A stretch of 64,000 bases of DNA from NCBI RefSeq assembly GCF_000970855.1, contig NZ_KQ034046.1:1091755-1155754 (forward strand). The letters run 5' to 3'. Shown piece after piece: positions 26,157 through 36,021 of the stretch. The notes beneath the pieces are model-generated. The model was given only the letters and a program-made list of their open reading frames with translations, did not search any database and was not told the origin of the DNA. Both the position numbers and the translations under genes were made by a program. This DNA comes from Lactobacillus helsingborgensis (GTDB taxonomy: Bacteria > Bacillota > Bacilli > Lactobacillales > Lactobacillaceae). How positions within the stretch are numbered: position 1 is the stretch's first letter; each line of letters opens with the position of its first letter.

Positions 26157-27006
26157 TCTTTTTCTCCGTTTCTGAAGTTATTTTGTTTATGTGAATGGCT
26201 AAATACATTACTTCTTCGTTGCTAAGATCATAATTGTATGTCTTAGTGATATATTCTTTGATCTTCAAAGCACATTTATATGCGGCAACATCACTATTTT
26301 TTATGACTTCAAGAATTTCACTACTCAAGTCACCAAACGATTTTTTATCCTTTTGATAGACCATATATTTCCAAAAAAATTTTAAATGTATTACGAACCG
26401 GTTATAACTTAAAGATTGATAATCAATATTTATCTTAAAGTAATAACGAACTATTTTGGTAATTTCCTTAATAAAATCAACTGATTTCTTGAAATCACTA
26501 ATATCGTTACCTAACTCTCCACTAATAATATGAACGGCTATAAAACCGGCTTCATCTTCTGGAAAATTTAACTTAAACTGCTTATTTAATAACTTTAAAG
26601 CCCAAATTCCATATCTATACTCTTTCGGATAATAATTCTGAATTTCCCACAGAAAACTATTGCTTAAATAAAGTCCCTTCTTTCCCCTTTCTACGCTGGT
26701 TGCCAAGTGATCAGTCAATGTAATATAAACACTGTCTGCGAGCTCTATCCCTTCTTCCTTTTTTAACCTATCAACAATTTTTTGTGCAATTTGAAAAAAG
26801 ATGGGATCTGTTTCGTGAATCGTTTGCAATAAAACTTTTCTTTGTTCGTCACTTACCGGAGAAAAAATTTTATAAACTTTGTCTTGAGGAATGGTATCTC
26901 CCACTTTTTTACCAAAAGCAATTCCTTTTCCCAAGACAACAATTTCTGCCCCATTTTTATTAGTGGTCACTACTCCGCCGTTATTCAGTATTTTTTTAAT
27001 AATCAT
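26134..27006 (-). CDS. licT: BglG/LicT-family transcriptional antiterminator
   Basis: RNA-binding antiterminator, 290 residues: an N-terminal CAT RNA-binding domain (about 1-55, IIKKILNNGGVVTTN and EIVVLGKGIAFGKKVGD) and two PTS regulation domains with the expected histidines, in TDHLATSVERG and AVHIISGEL (PRD1) and VIHLKFFWKYM and LAIHINKI (PRD2). The ATG at 27006 is preferred to one at 27012 because AAAAGGGA lies 7 bases before it. Directly upstream are a terminator and an overlapping RAT-like hairpin, so the gene controls its own operon. Confidence 0.95.
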   Translation of the reverse strand: MIIKKILNNGGVVTTNKNGAEIVVLGKGIAFGKKVGDTIPQDKVYKIFSPVSDEQRKVLLQTIHETDPIFFQIAQKIVDRLKKEEGIELADSVYITLTDHLATSVERGKKGLYLSNSFLWEIQNYYPKEYRYGIWALKLLNKQFKLNFPEDEAGFIAVHIISGELGNDISDFKKSVDFIKEITKIVRYYFKINIDYQSLSYNRFVIHLKFFWKYMVYQKDKKSFGDLSSEILEVIKNSDVAAYKCALKIKEYITKTYNYDLSNEEVMYLAIHINKITSETEKKNEIRRDD

Positions 27007-27029
27007 TTTCATTCCCTTTTGACAAAAAA

Positions 27030-27066
27030 AGACTCACTCATCCTCAGATTAAGGATAAGTGAGTCT
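27030..27066 (-). terminator. Conditional terminator of the bgl leader
   Basis: On the minus strand AGACTCACT (27058-27066) and ATCC pair with GGAT and AGTGAGTCT (27030-27038), followed by seven Ts and then the licT ribosome binding site. Its 5' arm overlaps the RAT-like element. Confidence 0.9.
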
Positions 27067-27092
27067 TGCGCCACATTGTAGCTAACAAATCC
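27061..27092 (-). promoter_or_regulatory. Ribonucleic antiterminator (RAT) target of LicT
   Basis: On the minus strand GGATTTGTTAGCTAC then AATGTGGCGCAAGACTC resembles known RAT sequences (GGATTGTTACTG...GGCAAAACC). The 3' end shares 27061-27066 with the terminator stem, so the two structures are mutually exclusive, the known LicT mechanism. Confidence 0.75.
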
Positions 27093-27115
27093 ACTCTTAT
27101 TCACTTGCCATATTA

Positions 27116-27144
27116 ATAATATCGCTTTCATGAATTATGTTCAA
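27116..27144 (-). promoter_or_regulatory. bgl operon promoter
   Basis: TTGAAC (27139-27144), a 17-base spacer and TATTAT (27116-27121) on the minus strand, giving a leader of about 100 bases that contains the RAT and terminator. Confidence 0.75.
27117..27130 (-). promoter_or_regulatory. cre-like site in the bgl promoter
   Basis: TGAAAGCGATATTA matches the cre consensus TGWAANCGNTNWCA except at position 13. It covers the spacer and part of the -10 hexamer, so CcpA binding would block the polymerase. Confidence 0.65.
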
Positions 27145-27150
27145 GTTTTT

Positions 27151-28575
27151 TTAGAGATTTTCATCCATATTAAAGGTTAATTTAGACATATTGATTGAGT
27201 CAATCATCATTTGTGCCCACAATTTTTCTGACCGTTTGCGAGTATAAGTCACTGTTTCTTGATTAGCCTTAGTCAAATATGAAGTCAATTCAGCACCAGT
27301 TTTGCCTTGAGCTTGAGCAATCACATCTTCTACACGCCTGCGATAATATTGATTAAGTTCATTTAAATAGTCAGTATCTAATTGCACAAATTGTGGGTAA
27401 TGACTTTCTACTAAAACAGCCAAAGATTTATAATACCACCAAGCATCATCAAGATTATATTCCATAGAAGTATTGTTGTATGAAGGATCAGTGTCATTCA
27501 TATTGGCAAAAAATGGCACAAAAGGTGTGAATGTAGGTCCGCCGATACATAACCACATGATTGCAGCCTTATCACTTTCAATATCGTTTCTTATCTGTAA
27601 AATATGTGAATTTTGCGTTCTGTTCAATCCAATGGGACGGAAACGATGTTTTTCTTCTTCTGTTCCTTTGCCAAAGGGATCATAAGGTGTGTTTTGGTAA
27701 TGGCTACCAAGCACAAATTCAATGTCTTCTCTGGTAATTTTCTTAGCTGCTCGACGAATAAATGGCAAATCTCCGTCAGTAGGATCTTGCTCAATTTCAG
27801 GATTAAAATATTTTTGACCGTACCACACGCGGTTAGTATTATAAAATCGATCTTGCTGACTATAGGTACCAAAAATATGACGGAAATTCCAACCCTGATG
27901 ATCAACGTTTAAATGATGTTGCGCCACAAAGTCTTGAATGCCTTCACTCCACATAAAGTTCTCTGAATCATCAAAGTCCACTTGTTCAATTGATACACGG
28001 TTAGCAGCTATGGCATAAGCATCATCTGGAATACGCTGTGCCACCCAATGATGACCGGTAACGATTTCCATGTACCAAATTTCATCCTTATCACCAAAAA
28101 GGACTGAATTACCTGCTGGTGAGCCATATTTGGCAATTAGTTTACCTAAATATTCAACACCATTTCTGGCAGAGTGAATATAAGGTAAAACAACAGACTG
28201 CATACAATCTTCGTCAAGACCATCTTTTACCAGTGGATCAAAAGCAAGCGCACGTTCATTACCGTATGTTGATTCAGTACATGACATTGCCACGTTTTCT
28301 TTATTAATACCACTTTCATCGTAATATCCACGGTTTTTGTAATCAACATTTGGTACAGCCGGAACAGCTTGAGCATTTTCAGGTAAGTCTAATTCAAACT
28401 TATTCAACCAAGACTTAATTTTACGACCAGATTCATTTTTAGCAGCAGGTCTGATAATAAACTTTTGCGGTGTAATGGGACGAAAAGTATCATCATTACG
28501 AGCAATCATGGTCGAACCATCAATCGAAGCTTTTTTGCCAACTAAAATAGTAGTACATGCACTGTATTCTTTCAT
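27151..28575 (-). CDS. pepD: C69-family dipeptidase
   Basis: Cytoplasmic N-terminal-nucleophile dipeptidase, 474 residues, that finishes hydrolysis of peptides brought in by oligopeptide transporters. After a short leader MKEYSA, Cys7 (ACTTILVGKKASIDGSTM) is the expected nucleophile exposed by self-processing. GNSVLFGDKDEIWYMEIVTGHHW is the other family block. The usual length is 465-475. ATG follows GGGGAGAT. It lies 28 bases after ftsY on the same strand and may be read from that transcript. No convincing terminator follows it before the bgl promoter. Confidence 0.92.
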   Translation of the reverse strand: MKEYSACTTILVGKKASIDGSTMIARNDDTFRPITPQKFIIRPAAKNESGRKIKSWLNKFELDLPENAQAVPAVPNVDYKNRGYYDESGINKENVAMSCTESTYGNERALAFDPLVKDGLDEDCMQSVVLPYIHSARNGVEYLGKLIAKYGSPAGNSVLFGDKDEIWYMEIVTGHHWVAQRIPDDAYAIAANRVSIEQVDFDDSENFMWSEGIQDFVAQHHLNVDHQGWNFRHIFGTYSQQDRFYNTNRVWYGQKYFNPEIEQDPTDGDLPFIRRAAKKITREDIEFVLGSHYQNTPYDPFGKGTEEEKHRFRPIGLNRTQNSHILQIRNDIESDKAAIMWLCIGGPTFTPFVPFFANMNDTDPSYNNTSMEYNLDDAWWYYKSLAVLVESHYPQFVQLDTDYLNELNQYYRRRVEDVIAQAQGKTGAELTSYLTKANQETVTYTRKRSEKLWAQMMIDSINMSKLTFNMDENL

Positions 28576-28603
28576 TAATATCTCCCCTTGAAATTGTTTT
28601 ATA

Positions 28604-29818
28604 CTAAATTAAATCATGAAATAGACCCACTGCATAGTTTGCAGCATCAAAATCGGCTAGATCGCTAGGTTTTTCGCCTAAACCAACTAATTTAACCGGT
28701 AGTTTCATTTCGTTTCTGATCGCTAAAACCACTCCCCCTTTAGATGAGCCATCTAACTTGGTTAAGACCAATCCAGTTAGTTTCGTGGTTTTATCAAAAT
28801 CCTTAGCTTGTAAAAGCGCATTTTGACCAGTTGAGCCATCCAAAACTAATAAGGTTTCTGTCGGTTCAGCAGGTGCCTGCTTCTTAATAGTGCGCTCGAT
28901 TTTCTCAAGCTCACTCATTAAATTCTTTTTATTTTGCAGGCGTCCTGCAGTATCCACCAACAAATAATCATAATTTTCTTTTAGAGCTTTATCAGTTGCA
29001 TCGTAAACTACTGAAGCGGGATCAGCCTGCTGCTGTCCCGTAACAACCGGCACACCAACTTTTTCGCCCCATTGTTCGAGTTGCTCAACAGCTCCTGCTC
29101 TAAAAGTATCAGCTGCTGCTAAGAGAACAGATTTGCCTTGGTCTTTAAAACGTTTCGCCAATTTACCAATCGTGGTGGTTTTGCCTGCTCCATTGACACC
29201 TACAAAAAGATAGATGTTAGGTTTGCCATCATTATGTACTTTAAGCTTTTCATTTTCAGAATTACCATTTTCGTCATAAAGATTAACTAATTTTTCTACT
29301 ATGACTTTCTTCAAATCATCACGAGATTTTGCTTTTTGTAATTTTGCCTCATCTCGCAACTCATCAGTTAATTCTTCAGCTGTTTCATAACCGACATCGG
29401 ATTCTATCAGTAACTCTTCCAGATCATCAAAAAAATCTTCATCAACTGTACGAAATTGAGCAAAAAACCGATTTAGTCTTGCGCCAAAGCCTTGGTTGGT
29501 TTTTTCTAAACCCTTTTCGTATAATTCAGTTTCATTTGTGGCTTCTTTTATATCTAAATCATTATCGCTCAGCGATTCACTAGATGAAGACTCACTCTCA
29601 CTGTCTTCGCTTTTTGCGGTAGCAGTTGCATCCTTTTCTTCTTGTGCTGAATCATCACTTAATTTTGAATCATTTTTTGTCTCTTTGTCTAGTTGAGTTT
29701 GATCTCTATCCTGCCCTTCTTTTGAGCCCTCTTTTTCAGTCTGCTTTTTTTCTTCTGCAGTATTCTTTTCTTCATCTTCGCCAAATAAAGACTTTTTAAT
29801 TTTATCAAATAATCCCAA
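28604..29818 (-). CDS. ftsY: Signal recognition particle receptor FtsY
   Basis: Membrane-associated SRP receptor GTPase, 404 residues. The first 100 residues are a highly charged A domain (EKKQTEKEGSKEGQD, then DSESESSSSESLSDNDLD). The NG domain follows: P-loop GVNGAGKTTTIGKLA (near 207), DTAGRLQNKKNLM and TKLDGSSKGG. The start is TTG at 29818, after GAGGTGA and 2 bases beyond the smc stop, so coupled to smc. It works with Ffh (19150) to bring ribosomes to the SecYEG translocon. Confidence 0.96.
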   Translation of the reverse strand: MGLFDKIKKSLFGEDEEKNTAEEKKQTEKEGSKEGQDRDQTQLDKETKNDSKLSDDSAQEEKDATATAKSEDSESESSSSESLSDNDLDIKEATNETELYEKGLEKTNQGFGARLNRFFAQFRTVDEDFFDDLEELLIESDVGYETAEELTDELRDEAKLQKAKSRDDLKKVIVEKLVNLYDENGNSENEKLKVHNDGKPNIYLFVGVNGAGKTTTIGKLAKRFKDQGKSVLLAAADTFRAGAVEQLEQWGEKVGVPVVTGQQQADPASVVYDATDKALKENYDYLLVDTAGRLQNKKNLMSELEKIERTIKKQAPAEPTETLLVLDGSTGQNALLQAKDFDKTTKLTGLVLTKLDGSSKGGVVLAIRNEMKLPVKLVGLGEKPSDLADFDAANYAVGLFHDLI

Positions 29819-29820
29819 TT

Positions 29821-32800
29821 TTATTTCACCTCATTTTTTAATTCTTTTAAAGAAACAGACAATACTTGTGATACACCCGATTCTTGCATCACTACGCCGT
29901 ATAACTGATCTGCCCTTTCCATTGTTCCCCGTCTATGTGTTATCACAATGAATTGCGTGTGCATATCATATCTTTCCAAAAATTGGGCAAAACGAGTAAC
30001 GTTGGCATCATCTAGTGCTGCTTCGACTTCATCAAGTACGCAAAATGGTACTGGTTTAACTTTAAGCATAGCAAACAATAAGGTGATGGCAGTTAAAGCT
30101 CTTTCTCCACCCGAAAGCAAGCTCAATTTTTGCAGCTTCTTTCCTGGTGGTTGGGCAATAATTTCAATTCCGGTTGCAAGTAAATCTTCAGGTGCGGTTA
30201 ACACCAGTTTGGCATTGCCACCACCAAATACTACCGGAAATAAATCTGAAAAACTCTCTGCCACAGCATTAAATGTTTTGCTAAAACGATTGCAAACTTC
30301 TTGATCCAACTCCGACATTGATTTTTCCAAATTATCCCGACCTTTTAACAAGTCGTTTTGTTGTCCATTGAGAAAATCATAGCGTTTCTTAACATTCTCA
30401 TATTCTTCAATAGATTTCAAATTAACCGGACCAATATCTTCTAAGGACATACGATGTAATTTGACATCCCGCTCGAGTTGCGCCCTATTCTCCTTGTTAT
30501 TAGTAGTTTTTGCCTGCTCAAGGGCAGCTTCATAAGTTAGGGAATAGTCCTCACTTAGTCTAGTGAGTCGCTGGTCAATTTTACTGTTAAATTGTGCAAT
30601 TGCCACAGAAAATCTTTCTTGTTCAGCAGCAGCATCTTTACGTAAGTCATAGTTACGACTTGCTACCTGATCAAGCTGATTGATCTTGGCATCAAATTGA
30701 CCCAATTTTGAGCTTAATGTATTCAGTTGCTTTTGTAAATCTTGCCTTTGTGTTTCACTCTTTGTTTTTTCAGTTTCATACTTGGTCTTGTTTTCATGAT
30801 CAAGATTACTGTTTTGCTCAAGACTGTGTAATTTTTCTGTTAAGGCGGTAACTTGCTTTTGCTGCCGCCCTAGTTCACGTTTTTTCTCGGATTCCTGATT
30901 AGCGATGTTTTCCAGCTTATTGGCATAAACGGCGATTTGAGGGTCAAGTTGACCTAATTTATCTTGCACTTGCTCATTTAATGTGGAGAAGTTCTTGATT
31001 TTATTTTGTAGATCAGCAATCAAACCTTTTTGAGTGATTATTTCCTTTTCAAAAGTTGCTTTTTTGGCAGTAGCTGATTCTAATGCCTCTTTGGTTGAAG
31101 CAATTTCTTTATTTCTTTCTTGTTCCTGATGCTCAAATAATTTGTTTGCTTCTTTCAGTCTGTTAACTTCTTTTTCTTGATTTTGATAAGAAAGGGCGGC
31201 TTCTCCCAAGTCACGACTTAGTTGCTGTTTTTCTTCCTGTTTCTGTGCTATTTCTTTTAACAGGTTATTTTCTTGAGCGTCTATTTTGGTAAATTGTTCT
31301 TCTTCACCTGCAATTTTGCTGCGTATTTCTTTAATAGCTGCCTGCAACTTGTTAATTTCAGCAACTGTCTGCAGGGGCGAATTGCTTTTTTGATTGCGAG
31401 TACCGCCAGTCATGGATCCACCTGGTGAAATGACATCACCATCAAGTGTGACTATGCGGTAGCGGGCAACGCGCTGCCTAATTGTCATAGCACTTTCAAT
31501 TGTATCAACGACTATAGTACTACCTAGCAAATAATTAATGGCAGAGTTGATATCTACTCCTGGAATACTGGCAACTAATTCACTCGCTATGCCTTGATAA
31601 CCTTCATAAGCTGATATAATTTTGACAGTTGAAGGGGGTATTGTATATTCTCTAAGGCCATCTAATGGTAAAAAAGTTGCTCGTCCTGCCCCCCGTTTTT
31701 TGAGCTTATTAATTGCATCGCGGGCGTCAGTTTTTGTTTTGGTAACTAGGTCTTGCACTCCGCTACCTAATGCAGTTGCCATAGCTGCTTCAAACTTAGC
31801 CGGAAAAGAAATTAATTCACCTACGGCACCAATTACCCCGGGATAATCTGCCAAATTATTGAGAACGTTCTTAACACCATAATAGTAGCCTTCATGACGT
31901 TTGCGAATATTTTCTAAAGCATCATTACGCGCTTTTAACTGGTTGTATTGCTGCTTGTGACTTTCTAAAGCTTGTTTAACAGCAAACAGTCTTTTTTGCT
32001 TTTCTGTTTGTTTTTTAGTGAGATCTTCTAATTCTGTTTTTTCAGACTGATATTTTTCCTTCAGTCTCTTGCCTTCATCTCTTAAACGTTTTAGTTCATC
32101 AGTCTCATTTGCAAGTTGTTGGGCGACATCTGTAGTTTGATACTGGCTACCATCCAATATTTTCTTCAACTCAGACTTAAGATAAACTATTTCATTGTTA
32201 TTTGAAGTTTGATCTTGCAACAGTTGAATGTAATCAGTTCTCATTTTTTCAAGACGGGCATTTAATTCATCTGGATTATCTTTTAGCTGGTGCGCAAGTT
32301 CAGCTCGCTTTTCTTGCAAACTTTTTTGTCTTTCAAGCAAATCGTCTTCTTGTTCTCTTAAAGATGAGCAATCTGTTTTTAAAGTGGTAATTTGTTTTTT
32401 TAATTCTTCTAGTTCAGACTGATACTCTTTTTTGGTTGCTTCACTGTATTGCTTGCTCTGCTCAACAACTTGCAGATTAGTATTGATATCAGAAAGTTTC
32501 TTTGTCAAAGCCAGCAAATTTTGTTGAATTTGCTCTCGTTGAGTATTTAATTTTTTATACTCTTCCCTTTTAGAGGCAACAGCATTTTGAGACTCTTTTA
32601 CTTCACGGTCAAGTTTTGACAAAAGAACTTGGTTTTGATCAGCCTTTTCCTGTTCTGCATGTTTTTGCTTATCTAGGTCCTGTATCTCAAAAGCTAGCAA
32701 AGCTTTTAGTTTCTCATCTAAACCTTTTTTCTGAAATTGGTATTCCTTAGCTAAAGAACTTTGTTCATGAAGTGGTTCAATTCGTTGCGCCAATTCCTTA

Positions 32801-33384
32801 ACTAAATCGTTTATCCTAATTAAATTTTCAGTCGTTTGCTTAAGTTGAACTGCTGCTTCTTCTTTTTGTTTTTTAAAATGCAAAACTCCTGCTGCTTCTT
32901 CAAATAATGACCGGCGCTCTTCCGGTCTGGAATTGAGGATTTGGTCCACTCGACCTTGAGATATAATAGCAAGACTGTCTTGAGAAATACCAGAATCTAA
33001 AAACAACGCGCGAACATCTTTTTGTCTGACGTTTCTCTTGTTGATTAAGTATTCGTTATCTCCCGAGCGCAAAATTCGGCGGGTCACGACTACTTTATCA
33101 TCTTTAAAGTTCAGCTCACGCTTTTTATTGTCAAAAATTAGGGAAACTTCTGCATGATTAGCGGGTTTACGAAATTCACTGCCGGCAAATATCACGTCTT
33201 TCATATTTGAACCCCGTAATGATTTAGCGCTGGATTCACCCATAACCCAGCGAATTGCCTCAGTGATATTACTTTTGCCACTACCGTTAGGACCAACTAT
33301 ACCAGTAATACCGGTATCAAATTGTATCTTTGTTTTTTCTGCAAAAGATTTGAACCCGTCAATTATCAACTCTGTAAGTGGCAC
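29821..33384 (-). CDS. smc: Chromosome segregation ATPase SMC
   Basis: Structural-maintenance-of-chromosomes ATPase, 1187 residues. It has the N-terminal Walker A GPNGSGKSN (near 31), two long coiled coils (about 170-500 and 670-1010), a hinge (about 515-640, GVIGAVGELISFPAKFEAAM), the C-terminal signature LSLLSGGERALTAI and Walker B FCVLDEVEAALDDANV. With ScpAB it loads and organises the chromosome. The start is GTG at 33384, 8 bases after AAGGAG. It lies 12 bases after rnc in rnc-smc-ftsY. Confidence 0.98.
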   Translation of the reverse strand: MPLTELIIDGFKSFAEKTKIQFDTGITGIVGPNGSGKSNITEAIRWVMGESSAKSLRGSNMKDVIFAGSEFRKPANHAEVSLIFDNKKRELNFKDDKVVVTRRILRSGDNEYLINKRNVRQKDVRALFLDSGISQDSLAIISQGRVDQILNSRPEERRSLFEEAAGVLHFKKQKEEAAVQLKQTTENLIRINDLVKELAQRIEPLHEQSSLAKEYQFQKKGLDEKLKALLAFEIQDLDKQKHAEQEKADQNQVLLSKLDREVKESQNAVASKREEYKKLNTQREQIQQNLLALTKKLSDINTNLQVVEQSKQYSEATKKEYQSELEELKKQITTLKTDCSSLREQEDDLLERQKSLQEKRAELAHQLKDNPDELNARLEKMRTDYIQLLQDQTSNNNEIVYLKSELKKILDGSQYQTTDVAQQLANETDELKRLRDEGKRLKEKYQSEKTELEDLTKKQTEKQKRLFAVKQALESHKQQYNQLKARNDALENIRKRHEGYYYGVKNVLNNLADYPGVIGAVGELISFPAKFEAAMATALGSGVQDLVTKTKTDARDAINKLKKRGAGRATFLPLDGLREYTIPPSTVKIISAYEGYQGIASELVASIPGVDINSAINYLLGSTIVVDTIESAMTIRQRVARYRIVTLDGDVISPGGSMTGGTRNQKSNSPLQTVAEINKLQAAIKEIRSKIAGEEEQFTKIDAQENNLLKEIAQKQEEKQQLSRDLGEAALSYQNQEKEVNRLKEANKLFEHQEQERNKEIASTKEALESATAKKATFEKEIITQKGLIADLQNKIKNFSTLNEQVQDKLGQLDPQIAVYANKLENIANQESEKKRELGRQQKQVTALTEKLHSLEQNSNLDHENKTKYETEKTKSETQRQDLQKQLNTLSSKLGQFDAKINQLDQVASRNYDLRKDAAAEQERFSVAIAQFNSKIDQRLTRLSEDYSLTYEAALEQAKTTNNKENRAQLERDVKLHRMSLEDIGPVNLKSIEEYENVKKRYDFLNGQQNDLLKGRDNLEKSMSELDQEVCNRFSKTFNAVAESFSDLFPVVFGGGNAKLVLTAPEDLLATGIEIIAQPPGKKLQKLSLLSGGERALTAITLLFAMLKVKPVPFCVLDEVEAALDDANVTRFAQFLERYDMHTQFIVITHRRGTMERADQLYGVVMQESGVSQVLSVSLKELKNEVK

Positions 33385-33396
33385 ACACTCATCTCC

Positions 33397-34083
33397 TTAA
33401 TTGAGTTTAGACAAGGCAACCTTGGCAGCTTCCTGTTCGGCAGCCTTCTTATTATGCCCTTGTCCTTGAGACATTATCTTACCATTAACTACTAATTGAA
33501 CCGTAAAGTTTGACGGCATTTGTTCTTCTTTTAAAACCTCATACTCAATTTTAACAGGACCATCTTGTTGTAAGAACTCCTGCAAATCGGTCTTGTAATC
33601 GCGTGAAGCATCAAATTTGCCCGCATCAATTAACGGATAGACAGTCAAATTCAAAAAATGTTCGACAGCTTCCATGCCTTGATCAAGAAAAAGCGCACCA
33701 TTAAATGCTTCAAAAACATCTTCTAAAAGCGTCTTACGTGAGCGCGCACCTGCTTTTTCCTCACCATGACCCAGATTAATTTCCGCTGGAAAACCAAATT
33801 TTTGGGCAAACTCTGCAAAGCCTTCTGTATCTACAATATTAGAACGCATTCTGGTTAACTCACCTTCATTTAAACTAGTGAAGTTGCGGTAAAGGTAATC
33901 AGAAATTGCTAACTCAAGAACAGCGTCTCCCAAAAACTCTAGTTTTTCGTAATCACGAATTCCCTCTTCTGGATGTTCGTTAGCATAAGACGAATGGGTA
34001 AACGCTTCCTCTAATAACTTTGGATTATTAAATTTAATTTTATATTTTGCATATAGACGATTAATAAATTTAGTACTAACCAT
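33397..34083 (-). CDS. rnc: Ribonuclease III
   Basis: Double-strand-specific endoribonuclease, 228 residues, for rRNA processing and RNA decay. The catalytic signature YEKLEFLGDAVLELAISDYL is at about residues 43-62, the second acidic cluster in KTLLEDVFEAFNGALFLD, and the double-stranded-RNA-binding domain covers about 156-228 (GQGHNKKAAEQEAAKVAL). ATG follows AAGGGGA. A promoter with an extended -10 begins the rnc-smc-ftsY operon just after the oppA terminator. Confidence 0.97.
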   Translation of the reverse strand: MVSTKFINRLYAKYKIKFNNPKLLEEAFTHSSYANEHPEEGIRDYEKLEFLGDAVLELAISDYLYRNFTSLNEGELTRMRSNIVDTEGFAEFAQKFGFPAEINLGHGEEKAGARSRKTLLEDVFEAFNGALFLDQGMEAVEHFLNLTVYPLIDAGKFDASRDYKTDLQEFLQQDGPVKIEYEVLKEEQMPSNFTVQLVVNGKIMSQGQGHNKKAAEQEAAKVALSKLN

Positions 34084-34106
34084 TTTGTCATCCCCTTAAT
34101 ACAATG

Positions 34107-34116
34107 ATTATACCAG
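34107..34116 (-). promoter_or_regulatory. rnc operon promoter (extended -10)
   Basis: CTGGTATAAT on the minus strand contains TGGTATAAT, an extended -10 with consensus TATAAT (34107-34112), 24 bases before the rnc ATG. No good -35 is visible. Confidence 0.65.
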
Positions 34117-34132
34117 TTTTTACTAGTAAAAA

Positions 34133-34166
34133 AGAAAACTATTGTCTCTAATGACAATAGTTTTCT
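34133..34166 (-). terminator. Terminator after the oppA copy nearest rnc
   Basis: AGAAAACTATTGTC (34133-34146) and GACAATAGTTTTCT (34153-34166) with a 6-base loop; a T run follows on the minus strand. Confidence 0.92.
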
Positions 34167-34190
34167 CAACATTAGTTTCTAAGCTTTAGT

Positions 34191-35960
34191 TTATTTCGCG
34201 TAGGCAACTTTATACCATAATGGGTGGCCATTGTTCATTTCACTGGGACGTAAAGAATAGCCGGTTAAATCCTTATTAATGGCATCGATTTGGTAAGAAT
34301 TGTATGTTGGAATAACATAAGCTTCATCAATCATGTACTTTTGCCATTCATGGAATTTTGCAGCTCTGTAATCATGATTAAATGATTTTTGTGAATCCAT
34401 TTCTTTAATTAATTTGGTATTTTCTGGAGTAACAAAACGAGAATAATTTGACATAGTTCCTGCACTGTACATTTGCGCTTGCGAAGGTTCACTTGAAAGC
34501 GACCAACCTGCCATAAAAACATCTATACCTGGTGCATCATGCTGAACTTTATCATAAAATGAATTAAATTCTGTCAAACGACCGCCAACAAGTTTTACGT
34601 TTAACCCAATTTTTTCCCATTGTTGGATATAATTTTGCATAATAGGTTGCTGAATCGAATCCCCCGATTTTGCTAAAAGATTGATTTGAAGGGGCTTACC
34701 ATTTGGTTTTGTTCTCCATTTACCGTTCTTCTTATAGCCTGCCTTATCTAATATTTGATTGGCCTTTTTAAGGTTATATGAATAGCCAGCTACATCTTTA
34801 TTAAAATAATCACCAAATTCAGCTGGAACTAAAGTCGGTACTTGAAAACTCAAGCCATCAGTATAATGCTTATATACAGCGTCTGTATTCATAGAATAGG
34901 CCATTGCTTGCCGCAGCGCCTTATCGCCCATTTTGGCATTAGGATTCATAACATTTTTTGATTTCTTGGCATCCCATTTTCCCACCTTAAATGCCATATA
35001 ATTATAGGCTAAAGGAATTTCTGCCACAAAATTAACCCCACTTGTGTCCTTGACTTCTTTCCACTGACTATTTACAACTCTTGCAATATCAAATTTATGA
35101 TTCTTGATTGATTGAGATGCTGAATTAGGTGAAACCACTTGATAAATAATTTTATCTAATTTGGGTTGACCGCGCCAATAATATTTATTTGGTATCCACG
35201 TCACGGATTGGCCCTGAACAATCTTTTGCACCTTAAAAGGACCAAAATATAAAGGCTTTTTCCTAATTTGATTAGATGATTCAAGTTTAGCAAAAGGGAT
35301 ATTTTTTAAATAGTGGTATGGGGCAGCAGCTTCCCAAATATAACCGTTACCGCTATAATACATTCCCGGCTTCAATTCTTTACAATGCAAAACTACTTTT
35401 CGACCCTCAGGTCCATTCGGCATTTCTATACCAGAAATAGCATCAGCTTTCCCCTCATGATATTCTTTCATACCATTAATAATATTAAATTGAGATGAAT
35501 ATCTTTGTGATTTTGTAGCTTTATTAGCAATAATTTCATAAGCAAACTCAATATCTTTGGCAGATACCTGTTTACCATCTGACCATTTTACCCCGTTTTT
35601 GATAACGATAGTCACGGTTTTTGCTTTACGATCCAATCTCAACGTCGCAGGACCTTCATCATTAATCTTATAATGATCATCGGTATCAAATAATGATTCT
35701 TGACCAGGACTTGAAACATCTGCATCAGTCTGACTCATTTGTAATTCTTCATTAAATATACCGGTAAAAGGCGTATCTGTTTCTTCAGCAACCCTAATAG
35801 TGCCACCTTTTTTTGCAGTTTTAACAGGCGTTTGTACCGCAAATTTTTTAGTCGAATTCTTATTTTCGGTTTTACTGCCTTCATTTTTTCCACAGGCAGC
35901 TAAAGTCAAAACTGCTGCTGTTATAACACCCATAGAAGCCAAAGCTTTTCTTGTTTTCAT
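34191..35960 (-). CDS. oppA: Oligopeptide-binding lipoprotein OppA, copy 1
   Basis: Extracellular peptide-binding lipoprotein (589 residues) of the Opp importer. The N-terminus MKTRKALASMGVITAAVLTLAAC is a lipoprotein signal with lipobox LAAC, the Cys being the lipid anchor. The family-5 solute-binding fold follows, with VKWSDGKQVSAKDIEFAYEI typical of peptide-binding proteins. It is closely related to the two upstream oppA copies. It has its own promoter and terminator, so it can be expressed apart from oppDFBC and from the other two. Sequence variation between copies probably gives different peptide preferences. Confidence 0.93.
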   Translation of the reverse strand: MKTRKALASMGVITAAVLTLAACGKNEGSKTENKNSTKKFAVQTPVKTAKKGGTIRVAEETDTPFTGIFNEELQMSQTDADVSSPGQESLFDTDDHYKINDEGPATLRLDRKAKTVTIVIKNGVKWSDGKQVSAKDIEFAYEIIANKATKSQRYSSQFNIINGMKEYHEGKADAISGIEMPNGPEGRKVVLHCKELKPGMYYSGNGYIWEAAAPYHYLKNIPFAKLESSNQIRKKPLYFGPFKVQKIVQGQSVTWIPNKYYWRGQPKLDKIIYQVVSPNSASQSIKNHKFDIARVVNSQWKEVKDTSGVNFVAEIPLAYNYMAFKVGKWDAKKSKNVMNPNAKMGDKALRQAMAYSMNTDAVYKHYTDGLSFQVPTLVPAEFGDYFNKDVAGYSYNLKKANQILDKAGYKKNGKWRTKPNGKPLQINLLAKSGDSIQQPIMQNYIQQWEKIGLNVKLVGGRLTEFNSFYDKVQHDAPGIDVFMAGWSLSSEPSQAQMYSAGTMSNYSRFVTPENTKLIKEMDSQKSFNHDYRAAKFHEWQKYMIDEAYVIPTYNSYQIDAINKDLTGYSLRPSEMNNGHPLWYKVAYAK

Positions 35961-36021
35961 AATACGAATCTCCTTAATTGATAAAGTTAAAGGTATTTTG
36001 GAAGCAAGTTAACAGATATAA

